Below are positions 1 to 7,220 of a stretch of 64,000 bases of DNA, in pieces; the stretch's first letter is position 1, and each line of letters opens with the position of its first letter. The DNA comes from Pseudomonas sp. HAR-UPW-AIA-41 (GTDB lineage Bacteria > Pseudomonadota > Gammaproteobacteria > Pseudomonadales > Pseudomonadaceae), in NCBI RefSeq assembly GCF_002304225.1, contig NZ_NSLB01000001.1, positions 372,001 through 436,000 on the forward strand, given 5' to 3'. A program made the position numbers and the translations under genes. The notes under the pieces are model-generated. The model saw nothing but the letters and a program-made list of their open reading frames with translations, had not been told where the DNA came from and did not search any database.

Positions 1-20
1 TGCTCGCAGCAGTGATTCAT
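1..20 (-). CDS. Start of a fourth cassette gene, cut by the window edge
   Basis: Right after the attC core site at 26-32 (minus-strand reading GTTAGGC) an ATG at 20-18 opens a frame of six codons (MNHCCE) before the sequence ends. It sits where cassette genes start in the neighbouring cassettes, 6 to 12 bases into the cassette. Nothing about its product can be said. Confidence 0.35.
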
Positions 21-25
21 GTAGT

Positions 26-114
26 GCCTAACGATTAAGCTAACGGGCGGCCAAAAGCGTAGCTTTTGGACGTCCAGCGAACGGAGTGAGCGGCAGTTGA
101 GCGCATTGTTAGGG
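26..114 (-). repeat. attC site of cassette 3
   Basis: An 89-base imperfect inverted repeat bounded by the core sites GCCTAAC (26-32) and GTTAGGG (108-114). Inner arms pair (GAGTGAGCGGCAGTTGAGCG side against the CGATTAAGC side), and the centre holds the hairpin CCAAAAGC-GTA-GCTTTTGG. It differs from the site at 417-505 by one base in the central loop plus the cassette-specific core bases. The outer core on the gene side is complementary to the first bases of cassette 3, as expected for an excisable cassette. Confidence 0.88.
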
Positions 115-117
115 GAT

Positions 118-411
118 TCACCCTAGTAGCCCTGCTATTAGGAAGCCCAGTATCGCGGGGGTAATGAATATATTAAATAATGTTATGCAAAGGCAGTAGA
201 GGTGGAAGTTTTCTTTGCTCTCGACTGGGAGATGGAAAATTGCAAGCTGGAAAATAATGAGATAGGTGGAGATTATTAAAAATATTGCGCCACCTGCTAG
301 GCTTGCTGACCAAGAGTTTGATAGTGCTGCCAGTGCAAAGATAATTAGTATTGGGGAAAGGGTGTACGGAAGATACCCTTTCTTGAATTTGTAGGCTGCT
401 GGAGATTCCAT
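118..411 (-). CDS. Cassette 3 gene: small hydrophobic membrane protein of unknown function
   Basis: 97 residues from the ATG at 411-409, preceded by AGGGGA at the very start of the cassette, a good ribosome binding site. A longer frame reading upstream would cross the attC site, so the short start is preferred. After a basic N-terminus (KFKKGY) there are about three hydrophobic stretches, near residues 18-36, 38-58 and 70-97, the last one rich in Ile, Leu and Phe. This predicts an inner-membrane protein with a short loop containing HLPVESKENFH. I recognise no family. The gene is more AT-rich than the core chromosome, as cassette genes often are. Expression would depend on a promoter near attI or inside a preceding cassette. 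Confidence 0.7.
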   Translation of the reverse strand: MESPAAYKFKKGYLPYTLSPILIIFALAALSNSWSASLAGGAIFLIISTYLIIFQLAIFHLPVESKENFHLYCLCITLFNIFITPAILGFLIAGLLG

Positions 412-416
412 TTTTC

Positions 417-505
417 CCCTAACGATTAAGCTAACGGGCGGCCAAAAGCGCAGCTTTTGGACGTCCAGCGAACGGAGTGAGCGGCAGTTGAGCGCATTGT
501 TATGT
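417..505 (-). repeat. attC site of cassette 2
   Basis: An 89-base site bounded by CCCTAAC (417-423) and GTTATGT (499-505), with the same internal sequence as the site at 26-114 except for one base (C for T) in the central loop. The stop codon of the cassette 2 gene lies inside its outer core. The core bases on the gene side are complementary to the start of cassette 2, so the cassette ends match. Confidence 0.9.
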
Positions 506-826
506 TGCAGCCTTGCAGGCATTTTCAACCTCAGTATTGAAGTTGACCGCGCTTGCAATGTGCTGCCGAACATCTGCACCCATTATTGGGTCAGGATCAA
601 GCCACGATAGCTTGGCTAGCTTGATGAGCTGGTCAGCGCTAGGTGTTCGGTGTAGCCACCAATGGAACGCCCCACATCTTTCATGCTCTGAACCGGCTTC
701 GTTGCCAGGTTTATAGCCGCTGAGCTGGATTTTAAATAGCTCATCAGGATACATGCCAAAGGTTTCCCATTCGGCAGGGAAGTTGAGTATGTGTAGTAAC
801 TCGCTTTTGGTCATCGGCTGATACAT
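500..826 (-). CDS. Cassette 2 gene: 108-residue soluble protein of unknown function
   Basis: The first ATG (826-824) lies inside the attC core site shared with cassette 1 (minus-strand GTTATGT), so no Shine-Dalgarno fits in front of it and the message would be nearly leaderless in the cassette. A second ATG four codons later (814) is possible. The stop TAA falls in the next attC core. The product is acidic and probably mostly helical, with conspicuous aromatic residues (FHWWLHR near the middle) and a C-terminal part with repeated Asp and Leu (KLSWLDPDP). No transmembrane segment or signal peptide is seen. I do not recognise the family; integron cassettes often encode such orphan proteins, including toxin, antitoxin or immunity-like ones, but nothing here proves that. 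Confidence 0.72.
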   Translation of the reverse strand: MYQPMTKSELLHILNFPAEWETFGMYPDELFKIQLSGYKPGNEAGSEHERCGAFHWWLHRTPSADQLIKLAKLSWLDPDPIMGADVRQHIASAVNFNTEVENACKAAT

Positions 827-899
827 AACGATTAAGCTAAGGGGCCGGCTTTAGCCGGTCCCAGCGAACGGAGTGAGCGCTTTGAGCGCATTGTTAGAA
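823..899 (-). repeat. attC site of cassette 1
   Basis: A 77-base site bounded by ACATAAC (823-829) and GTTAGAA (893-899). The arms match the other two sites, but the central part differs and is shorter: a hairpin GACCGGCTAAAGCCGGCC replaces the CCAAAAGC/GCTTTTGG hairpin. The GTTAGAA core equals the core next to attI (minus strand 1132-1126), as expected for the two ends of cassette 1. Confidence 0.9.
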
Positions 900-906
900 G
901 GCAGCT

Positions 907-1119
907 TCATAGTAGATAACCGCTCTTTATCCATGAAGCAACCACGACCTTGACCGTTTCAACAACTGTGTCCCAGTTATTTGGATTGAGGCCGTGTGAT
1001 TCAATACCGTTAAGTGCGGCGACTGCTAAGCGCTGAGCACGTTCTTCGGGCACATGAAAGTGTCGCTGAATTAGCGCGGTAGTTTTGTGCTCGATTTCTG
1101 GCGTGTAGTACGCAGCCAT
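907..1119 (-). CDS. Cassette 1 gene: 70-residue protein of unknown function
   Basis: The attI-proximal cassette gene. ATG at 1119-1117 is preceded by AGAAGG, a ribosome binding site made by the first bases of the cassette itself. The product is small, soluble and predicted helical (PEERAQRLAVAALNGIESHG, then VVETVKVVVASWIKSG). I recognise no domain. Being first in the array, it should be the best expressed cassette if a Pc-type promoter exists in the attI region. The TGA stop lies eight bases before the attC core site. Confidence 0.72.
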   Translation of the reverse strand: MAAYYTPEIEHKTTALIQRHFHVPEERAQRLAVAALNGIESHGLNPNNWDTVVETVKVVVASWIKSGYLL

Positions 1120-1125
1120 GGTGCC

Positions 1126-1200
1126 TTCTAACTATAAGTAGACACCAAATGGTGTGTTTAAACGCACCATTTGGTGGATAACGTTCCTTGTCGTCACTGG
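1126..1200. other. attI recombination region between intI and the first cassette
   Basis: The crossover core reads GTTAGAA on the minus strand (1132-1126) and joins directly to cassette 1. Next to it lies a 34-bp inverted repeat at 1143-1176: CACCAAATGGTG, then TG-TTTAAA-CG, then CACCATTTGGTG. Each 12-base arm is itself nearly palindromic. Such repeats could be the extra integrase binding sites known in attI sites, an operator, or a cruciform. A weak sigma70-like pair for intI (TTGTCG at 1188-1193, TAGTCT at 1212-1217, 18-base spacer) lies to the right. The exact limit of attI cannot be read from sequence alone. Confidence 0.7.
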
Positions 1201-1261
1201 CTTTCCCTGTCTAGTCTGAGCTGTGCAGCGCATCGTGCGCATTAAGGGAGCGGTATACACC

Positions 1262-2227
1262 ATGGACGGCAAGCCTAAGCTGCTGGATCAACTGCGTGAG
1301 CAGATCCGGGTTCGACACTATTCGATTCGCACAGAACATGTCTACGCCAAGTGGGTGCGGGACTTTATCCGCTTTCACGGTTTGCGCCACCCTGCCGAAT
1401 TAGGGGCGGTGGAAGTTGAGCAGTTTCTTTCGTATCTGGCCGTGCAGCAGAATGTCTCGGCTTCCACTCAGAATCAGGCGCTGTCTGCGCTGCTGTTTTT
1501 GTACAAGCATGTGCTGCATATCGATTTGCCCTGGCTGGACGATATCGTTCGTGCCAAGCGACCGGCCCGGTTGCCTGTTGTGTTATCCAGAGAGGAGACA
1601 CAGCAGGTTCTGGAGCATTTTGAGGGGCAGATGGCATTGGTCACGGGGCTGTTGTACGGGGCCGGCTTAAGGCTGATGGAAGCCTTGCGGTTGCGGGTCA
1701 AGGATGTGGATTTCGCGTTGCGTGAAATTCTGGTGCGCGATGGCAAGGGGATGAAGGATCGGGTCACGGTGCTGCCTCAGTCTCTGGTGCTTCCCCTCCA
1801 GCAGCATTTGCTGTGGGTGAGGGCTCAGCATGAGCTGGACCTTCAGTCTGGTTTCGGCTCTGTCTATCTGCCGTTTGCCTTGGCGCGCAAATACCCTGGC
1901 GCGGCGCGTGAGTGGGGTTGGCAGTATGTGTTTCCTGCCTCGGGCATTAGCCGTGATACGCGTTCGGATGAGCGCCGTCGTCACCATCTGGATGAGAAGC
2001 GTGTGCAGCGGGCGTTTAAAGCGGCGCTGCGCAAAACGGCGATTACCAAACCCGCCACGCCCCACACCTTGCGCCATTGCTTTGCCACCCATCTGCTGGA
2101 GGCGGGGCAGGATATCCGTACGGTGCAGGAGTTGCTGGGCCATGCGGATGTGAAAACCACGATGATCTACACCCATGTGCTCAACCGTGGCGGGTTGGCG
2201 GTGCTCAGTCCGCTGGACCGGCACTGA
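1262..2227 (+). CDS. intI: Integron integrase IntI (tyrosine recombinase)
   Basis: 321 residues, the usual IntI size. It catalyses attI x attC and attC x attC recombination to capture and shuffle cassettes. An N-terminal SAM-like core-binding domain (about 1-90, with [17 protein letters not shown]) precedes the catalytic domain with Arg in [14 protein letters not shown], the His/Arg pair in [13 protein letters not shown], His in ELLGHADV, and the nucleophile Tyr in TMIYTHVL. The IntI-specific extra helix between the catalytic boxes is present ([11 protein letters not shown] to RRRHHLDEK), which separates it from XerC/D. ATG 1262 is chosen because it aligns with the N-terminus of known IntI proteins; a GTG at 1223 in frame is less likely. 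The frame is intact, so the enzyme is probably active. Confidence 0.95.
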   Translation: MDGKPKLLDQLREQIRVRHYSIRTEHVYAKWVRDFIRFHGLRHPAELGAVEVEQFLSYLAVQQNVSASTQNQALSALLFLYKHVLHIDLPWLDDIVRAKRPARLPVVLSREETQQVLEHFEGQMALVTGLLYGAGLRLMEALRLRVKDVDFALREILVRDGKGMKDRVTVLPQSLVLPLQQHLLWVRAQHELDLQSGFGSVYLPFALARKYPGAAREWGWQYVFPASGISRDTRSDERRRHHLDEKRVQRAFKAALRKTAITKPATPHTLRHCFATHLLEAGQDIRTVQELLGHADVKTTMIYTHVLNRGGLAVLSPLDRH

Positions 2228-2233
2228 GCGTAC

Positions 2234-3232
2234 TCAGCTCTCCTGCGCGCGGTAGGCGCCGGGGGTCAGGCCGGTCCATTTCTTGAAGGCGCGGTGGAAG
2301 GCCGATGGCTCGGAGAAACCGAGCTGTTCGGCGATGCTCTGTATGGCCAGTTCGTCGCGGCCGAGGTGGTAGATGGCAAGGTCGCAGCGCAGGTGGTCCT
2401 TGAGTTCCTGAAAGCTGGAACCTTCCTCGCGTAGGTGGCGGCGCAGGGTCTGCGGGCTGATATGCAGCTGGGCGGCCACGGCGTCGAGGTCGGGCCAGTT
2501 GGCGCAGTCGCGGCCGAGCAGGCGGCGGATCTGGCTGGTCAGGCTGTCGCCGCCATCCGGGCGGGCCAGCAGGTCGGCGGGTGAGTGTTCAAGAAACTGT
2601 TTGAGGGTGCGCTCGTCCTGCAGCAGCGGCATGCTCAGGTAGCGGGCGTGGAACAGCAGGCTGGTCCGCCCGGCGTTGAAGCGCCGCGCACAGGGGAAGA
2701 TCAGGTCGTACTCGGCGATGTGCGCCGGTTCCCCGTAGGTGAAGGTGGCTTCCTCCAGCCTGATGCGCTGGCCGATCAGCCAGCTGCCGAGGCGGTGCCA
2801 GATGACCAGCAGGCATTCGACCAGGAAGTGGTCCGGGTCCCACAAGCTGGAGTCGTCCACCGACAGACGGGCCCAGTCGCCTTCGCGCTCCAGGCGGATG
2901 GTCGGCGCATCGGGGAACAGGCCGTAAAACAGCGCGCCCCGGCTCAGGGCTTTTTCCAGTGTGCGGCAGTGAATGATGGCGTGCCCCATCATGGCGAAGG
3001 TGCCGCGTTTGCTCTTGAGGCGGCCGAAGCCGAGGTATTCGTCGTCCAGCGCTTCCCACAGCAGCTGCACCAGCCGGGCGAACTGCTGTGGATCGATGCG
3101 CGCACGCGGCTCTTCCAGCACGGCGGGCTGCACGCCGGCCTGACGCAGCAGCGGCAGGCAGTCCAGCCCCTGATGCTGGGCACCGCGCAGGGCGGCACGG
3201 ACGAAGTGGCTGGCAATGGTGCGTTCGCGCAT
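2234..3232 (-). CDS. AraC-family transcriptional regulator (arabinose-binding-like N-terminus)
   Basis: 332 residues from ATG 3232 (MRERTIASHFVR); a longer frame upstream adds a low-complexity Arg/Pro-rich stretch unlikely to be translated. Residues about 20-205 match the pattern of the Arabinose_bd-type domain found in OruR-like regulators, and about 225-330 form an AraC helix-turn-helix (DAVAAQLHISPQTLRRHLRE, then IAEQLGFSEPSAFHRAFKKW). It is divergent from the acyl-CoA gene group at 3420, and regulators of this subfamily commonly control adjacent acyl-CoA degradation operons, so it probably activates that operon in response to its substrate or CoA ester. The 3' end abuts the convergent intI. 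Confidence 0.87.
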   Translation of the reverse strand: MRERTIASHFVRAALRGAQHQGLDCLPLLRQAGVQPAVLEEPRARIDPQQFARLVQLLWEALDDEYLGFGRLKSKRGTFAMMGHAIIHCRTLEKALSRGALFYGLFPDAPTIRLEREGDWARLSVDDSSLWDPDHFLVECLLVIWHRLGSWLIGQRIRLEEATFTYGEPAHIAEYDLIFPCARRFNAGRTSLLFHARYLSMPLLQDERTLKQFLEHSPADLLARPDGGDSLTSQIRRLLGRDCANWPDLDAVAAQLHISPQTLRRHLREEGSSFQELKDHLRCDLAIYHLGRDELAIQSIAEQLGFSEPSAFHRAFKKWTGLTPGAYRAQES

Positions 3233-3419
3233 GGGGCTACCGGCTCGGACGGGGAGGTGGGCGATGGTAGTCAGCCCGCAAGGCTGCCGACAAGCGCCGA
3301 GCGATTGCGTCAATCGCCCTGAGCGCATGGGTCATTGAGGGGCGGGGAGGGCGGCGCCTACTCTGCGGCACGACCTCAGGGCCTTGGCCCTGACCACCTC
3401 ACCTGCACGGAGATGCAGC

Positions 3420-4559
3420 ATGCAGCGCAATCATTTCGAAACCGAACACAACATGTTCCGCGAGTCCTTCCGCGCCTTCCTGCACAAGGAAGTGGTGCCG
3501 CATCAGGAAGCCTGGGAAGAGGCCGGCATGGTCAGCCGCGAGGTCTGGCTCAAGGCCGGCGAGCAGGGCTTCCTGCTGCCCTGGGCCGAGGAGGAGTACG
3601 GCGGTCTGGGCCTGAAGGATTTCCGCTACGAGCAGATCATGTGCGAGGAACTGGCGCGCATCAACGAAGCCGGTTTCATGATTCCGCTCCACTCGGCCCT
3701 GTGCGGGCCCTACATTGCCGAGTACGGCAATGCCGAGCAGAAGGCGCGGCTGATGCCGGGCATCATTCGTGGCGAGATCATCCTCGCGGTGGCCATGACC
3801 GAGCCGGGCGCGGGTTCCGATCTGGCCGGCATGCGCACTACCGCGGTGGACAAGGGTGACCACTGGGAGCTGAACGGCTCCAAGGTGTTCATTTCCAACG
3901 GCTACCTGGCCGATGTGGTGATCGTCGCGGCCAAGACCGATCCGACCAACAAGCATGCCATGGGCCTGTTCCTGGTCGAGCGCGGCATGGAAGGGTTTGA
4001 GCGCGGCAAGAAGCTGAAGAAGCTGGGCATGCACAGCCAGGACACCGCCGAGCTGTTCTTCAACAACGTGAAGGTGCCCAAGGCCAACCTGCTGGGTGAC
4101 GCCAAGGGCGGCTTCTTCTACCTGATGAACATGCTCGCCCAGGAACGCCTGACCAATGCCTGCGGCGCGGTCGCCGGAGCCGAGGCGGCCCTGCAGACCA
4201 CCATCGACTACGTGAAGGAGCGCGAGGCCTTCGGGCGTCCGGTGTCGCACTTCCAGAACACCCGCTTCAAGCTGGCCGAAATGCGCACCCAGGTGGACGT
4301 GGCTCAGGTGTTCACCGACCGCTGCGTGATGGATCACAACCAGAAGAAGCTCACCCCCGAGGTGGCCGCCGAGGCCAAGCTGTTCACCACCGAGCTGCTG
4401 TGCAAGGTGGTCGACGAAGGCGTGCAGCTGCACGGCGGCTGGGGCTACATGTGGGAATACCCGATCTGCAAGATGTACGCGAACGCGCGCATCCAGCGCA
4501 TCTTCGCCGGCACCTCGGAGATCATGAAGGAGATCATCAGTCGCGGGATGAAGCTCTGA
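3420..4559 (+). CDS. Acyl-CoA dehydrogenase (long-chain/isovaleryl-type)
   Basis: 379 residues, full length for the FAD-dependent family that makes the alpha,beta double bond in acyl-CoA. Start ATG 3420 has GGAGATG six bases upstream. N-terminal helical domain (1-110), the flavin/substrate beta-domain with AMTEPGAGSDLAGM and NGSKVFISNG (about 125-160), and C-terminal helices ending in FAGTSEIMKEI. The position used as catalytic Glu in medium-chain enzymes (YEGT) is Ala here (FAGT). As in long-chain and isovaleryl enzymes, a Glu in the G helix (AGAEAALQ, near residue 255) is the likely base. First gene of a rightward four-gene set with 61- to 74-base gaps. Substrate is unknown. Confidence 0.92.
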   Translation: MQRNHFETEHNMFRESFRAFLHKEVVPHQEAWEEAGMVSREVWLKAGEQGFLLPWAEEEYGGLGLKDFRYEQIMCEELARINEAGFMIPLHSALCGPYIAEYGNAEQKARLMPGIIRGEIILAVAMTEPGAGSDLAGMRTTAVDKGDHWELNGSKVFISNGYLADVVIVAAKTDPTNKHAMGLFLVERGMEGFERGKKLKKLGMHSQDTAELFFNNVKVPKANLLGDAKGGFFYLMNMLAQERLTNACGAVAGAEAALQTTIDYVKEREAFGRPVSHFQNTRFKLAEMRTQVDVAQVFTDRCVMDHNQKKLTPEVAAEAKLFTTELLCKVVDEGVQLHGGWGYMWEYPICKMYANARIQRIFAGTSEIMKEIISRGMKL

Positions 4560-4620
4560 ATCTCTCACGTCTTGGCGCGTCGTTGGGCGCGCCTTGCCCT
4601 GTAAACAAAGGAGCCGAGTG

Positions 4621-5442
4621 ATGAACCGAGCCATCGATGTCTGGGCTCAGCCCGCCAATGGCCTGTTGCGTGAGCGCGTGCCGGAAGTGGCTCGTCTGTT
4701 TGAAAAATCCGGCAGCGGGCACTTGCTCGACCAGCGTCTGAGCCCGGAGCAGACCGTCGCGCTGATGGATGAAGCGGGCGTGGAAAAACTTATGCTGGCT
4801 GCCTGGTGCCGGCCCGAGGGTTGGGCCATCAGCAATGAAGAAGTGGCCGTCTATACCCGGGCCTTTCCGGACCGTTTTGTCGGCGTGGCCACGGTCGATC
4901 TGAGCAAGCCGGTTGTCGCCGTGCGCGAGCTGGAGCGGGCCGTGCAGGAACTGGGCTGCAAGGCCCTGCGCATTGTGCCCTGGTTGTGGAAACTGCCGCC
5001 CAATCACCGCCTGTATTACCCGCTGTACGTCAAATGCATCGAACTGGATATCCCGTTCTGTACTCAGGTCGGCCACACCGGCCCGCTGATGCCGTCCGAG
5101 ACGGGGCGCCCGGTGCCGTATCTGGATGAAGTGGCGCTGGACTTCCCCGAGCTGCGCATCGTCGCCGGGCATATCGGCCATCCCTGGACGGACGAAATGA
5201 TCGGCGTGGCCTGGAAGCACGACAACGTCTACATCGACACCTCAGCCTACCTGCCGCGCTATTACCCGCAGCCACTGCTGCAGTTCATGCAGAGCTACGG
5301 GGCGGACAAGGTCATGTTCGGCAGCAACTTCCCGCAGCTGTCGCACAGTCGCTGCATGACGCAGGTGCAGGAACTCGGGCTGAAGCCTGAGGTGCTGGAC
5401 AAGTTTCTGAGTGGCAATGCCCGGAGGGTCTTCAAGCTGTAA
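4621..5442 (+). CDS. Amidohydrolase-fold (Amidohydro_2) protein with missing metal ligands
   Basis: 273 residues from ATG 4621, with AAAGGAG upstream. The TIM-barrel signature of the amidohydrolase 2 family is clear: CTQVGHTGP (strand 5 His), AGHIGHPW (strand 6 His) and the C-terminal GSNFPQ plus GNARRVFKL. Two usual features are absent. The strand-1 HxH reads DVWAQP, and the strand-8 Asp of GSDxP is Asn. Known members use these residues to hold zinc or another metal in decarboxylases and hydrolases, so the protein may have an altered active site or a non-metal role. It lies between a dehydrogenase and a CoA ligase and is probably co-transcribed, so it may act on an acyl-CoA intermediate or a ring-derived acid. 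Confidence 0.82.
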   Translation: MNRAIDVWAQPANGLLRERVPEVARLFEKSGSGHLLDQRLSPEQTVALMDEAGVEKLMLAAWCRPEGWAISNEEVAVYTRAFPDRFVGVATVDLSKPVVAVRELERAVQELGCKALRIVPWLWKLPPNHRLYYPLYVKCIELDIPFCTQVGHTGPLMPSETGRPVPYLDEVALDFPELRIVAGHIGHPWTDEMIGVAWKHDNVYIDTSAYLPRYYPQPLLQFMQSYGADKVMFGSNFPQLSHSRCMTQVQELGLKPEVLDKFLSGNARRVFKL

Positions 5443-5508
5443 GCTCAGGTTCCAACGATTTCTGCCAGTTGCCCCACAACAGTCGCCCATAACAACAAGA
5501 GTGCCGCG

Positions 5509-7146
5509 ATGACCGATCAACTGCCTTTGCAACGTTTCAACCACTGGCTTGAACAGCAGCCCGATACCGTCTGGCTGCGTCAGCCGGTGGCAGGTGTGTG
5601 GCACGACTTCACCTGGCGCCAGGTCGACGACCAGGCCCGCCGCCTGGCCAGCGCGCTGCTGGCTCTGGGCTGCGTGCCGGGTGACCGGGTGGCGCTGCTG
5701 GCGAAGAACTGCGCCGAGTGGTTCATCAGCGATCTGGCCATCCAGCTCGCCGGTCTGATCAGCGTGCCGCTCTACCCGCTGCAGGCGCCGGAGCAGATCG
5801 CCTATGTGCTGGAGCATGCCGACTGCAAGGTGATTCTGGTCGGCAAGCTGGACGAGCCGGACAAGCTGGCGACCGGGATCGCGCCGCACATCACGCGCAT
5901 CGCCATGCCTTATCCGACCATGCCCACGGCGCATGACTGGCACAGCCTGTTGGCCCGTCACGCGCCGCTGGCCGGCACCCGCGAGCAGCAGGCCGATGAG
6001 CTGCTGTCGATTCTCTATACCTCCGGCACCACCGGCGCGCCCAAGGGCGTGATGCTCTCTGCCGGCGCCATGGCACGTTCGGCGGCCTGGGCCACCGGCG
6101 AGCTGGGCATCGGACCGGGCGACCAGTTCTTCTCCTACCTGCCGCTGTCGCATGCTGCCGAGCGTTTTCTGGTGCAGTTCAACAGCCTCTACAGCGGTGC
6201 GCCGGTGGCCTTCGTCGAGTCGCTGGAAACCTTCGCCAGCGACCTGCGGCATGTCCGCCCGACCGTGTTCTTCTCGGTACCGCGTCTGTGGACGCGCTTC
6301 CAGCAGGGCGTGCTGGAGAAGCTGCCGCAGAGCAGGCTGGACCGCCTGCTGGGCATCCCGCTGCTGGGCTGGCTGGTGGCGCGCAAGATTCGTCAGGGTC
6401 TTGGGCTGAACCGCGCGCGTATTCTGGTGTCCGGCGCGGCGGCTATCTCCACCGGGCTGCTTGAGTGGTACCGGCGCATCGGCCTGACCATCTGCGAGGG
6501 TTACGGCATGACCGAGCACTTCGCCTATGGCTGCTTCAACCGGCCGGGGCAGGTGCGCCTGGGCAGCGTGGGTCGGCCGATGCCGAACCTTGAGGTACGC
6601 ATTGCCGAGGACGGCGAAATTCTGCTGCGCAGCCAGACCCTGATGCAGGGCTATTACCGCGACCCGGAGAAGACCGCCGAGACGCTGCGCGATGGCTGGC
6701 TGCACACCGGCGACAAGGGCGCGGTAGATGGCGACGGCTACCTGCGCATCACCGGGCGGGTCAAGGACATCTTCAAGACCAGCAAGGGCAAGTACGTGGC
6801 GCCGGCGCCCATAGAGGGTGAAATCGCCAAGTGTCAGTGGGTCGAGCAGGTCTGCCTGATGGGCAGCAACCTCGACCAGCCGCTGGCGCTGATCGAACTG
6901 TCGCCGGCGGCACGTCAGCAGCCCCGGGAACAGGTGGCGGCCGATCTGCAGTCGCATCTGGCCGTGCTCAACAGTCATCTGGAGCCCCACGAGCGGGTCA
7001 GCCACTTCGTGCTGGTGCGCGAGCCCTGGACGGTAGACAACGGCTGCATGACGCCGACCATGAAGATTCGCCGCAATGTGCTGGAGGCGCGCCACGCCGA
7101 TCTCATTGAACGGCTGCCGGCGCACCAGCCGCTGTTGTGGGAATGA
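5509..7146 (+). CDS. AMP-forming acyl-CoA ligase (fatty-acid-CoA ligase type)
   Basis: 545 residues of the ANL superfamily. It would activate a carboxylic acid to its CoA thioester through an acyl-adenylate. Motifs in order: P-loop YTSGTTGAPKGV (about 166-177), YLPLSHAAER, A5 motif GYGMTEHF (about 330), A7 GWLHTGD, and the hinge GRVKDIFKTSKGKYVAP with the A10-like Lys region following. The arrangement (SHAAER, KTSKGKYVAP) is that of the long-chain FadD15/ACSL-like branch rather than acetyl-CoA synthetase. Third gene of the acyl-CoA module; it probably provides the CoA ester used by the dehydrogenase and the CaiB-like protein beside it. Not an obvious FadD1/FadD2 orthologue. Confidence 0.9.
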   Translation: MTDQLPLQRFNHWLEQQPDTVWLRQPVAGVWHDFTWRQVDDQARRLASALLALGCVPGDRVALLAKNCAEWFISDLAIQLAGLISVPLYPLQAPEQIAYVLEHADCKVILVGKLDEPDKLATGIAPHITRIAMPYPTMPTAHDWHSLLARHAPLAGTREQQADELLSILYTSGTTGAPKGVMLSAGAMARSAAWATGELGIGPGDQFFSYLPLSHAAERFLVQFNSLYSGAPVAFVESLETFASDLRHVRPTVFFSVPRLWTRFQQGVLEKLPQSRLDRLLGIPLLGWLVARKIRQGLGLNRARILVSGAAAISTGLLEWYRRIGLTICEGYGMTEHFAYGCFNRPGQVRLGSVGRPMPNLEVRIAEDGEILLRSQTLMQGYYRDPEKTAETLRDGWLHTGDKGAVDGDGYLRITGRVKDIFKTSKGKYVAPAPIEGEIAKCQWVEQVCLMGSNLDQPLALIELSPAARQQPREQVAADLQSHLAVLNSHLEPHERVSHFVLVREPWTVDNGCMTPTMKIRRNVLEARHADLIERLPAHQPLLWE

Positions 7147-7220
7147 TGCTTGTGGGAATGAGAAGGGTGCCAGCGCGGGCCTGCTCCGCGCCGCACGTTG
7201 AACTGTATTGAGGAGCTGTT

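Larger units (their letters stand above)
1..2227. mobile_element. Chromosomal integron (intI, attI and the first cassettes; array continues left of the window)
   Basis: The layout is that of an integron: a rightward IntI-type tyrosine recombinase gene, a short attI region, and a row of small leftward genes each ended by an attC element. Three cassettes are complete (lengths about 72 to 410 bases per repeat interval: attC sites at 823-899, 417-505 and 26-114) and a fourth begins at about position 31 and leaves the window. The attC sites are nearly identical, which is typical of sedentary chromosomal integrons rather than clinical mobile ones. No resistance gene, transposase or IS is visible. 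The right border is sharp: intI ends six bases before a convergent AraC-type gene. Confidence 0.93.

Noticed and set aside
118-579. Longer version of the cassette 3 protein (153 codons)
   Set aside because: It would read through an attC site and into cassette 2; the ATG at 411 has a good ribosome binding site.
1204-1228. A LexA-like box in front of intI
   Set aside because: CTGT and CAG elements occur but not at the CTG-N10-CAG spacing, so SOS control cannot be claimed here.
5242-7125. A 627-codon open frame on the minus strand opposite the acyl-CoA ligase gene
   Set aside because: It is the complement of a clearly conserved gene, and its product is His/Arg/Gln-rich without any domain. Such antisense frames are common in GC-rich codon usage. 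The same holds for long minus frames over gltX, purF, fimV and the peroxidase gene.
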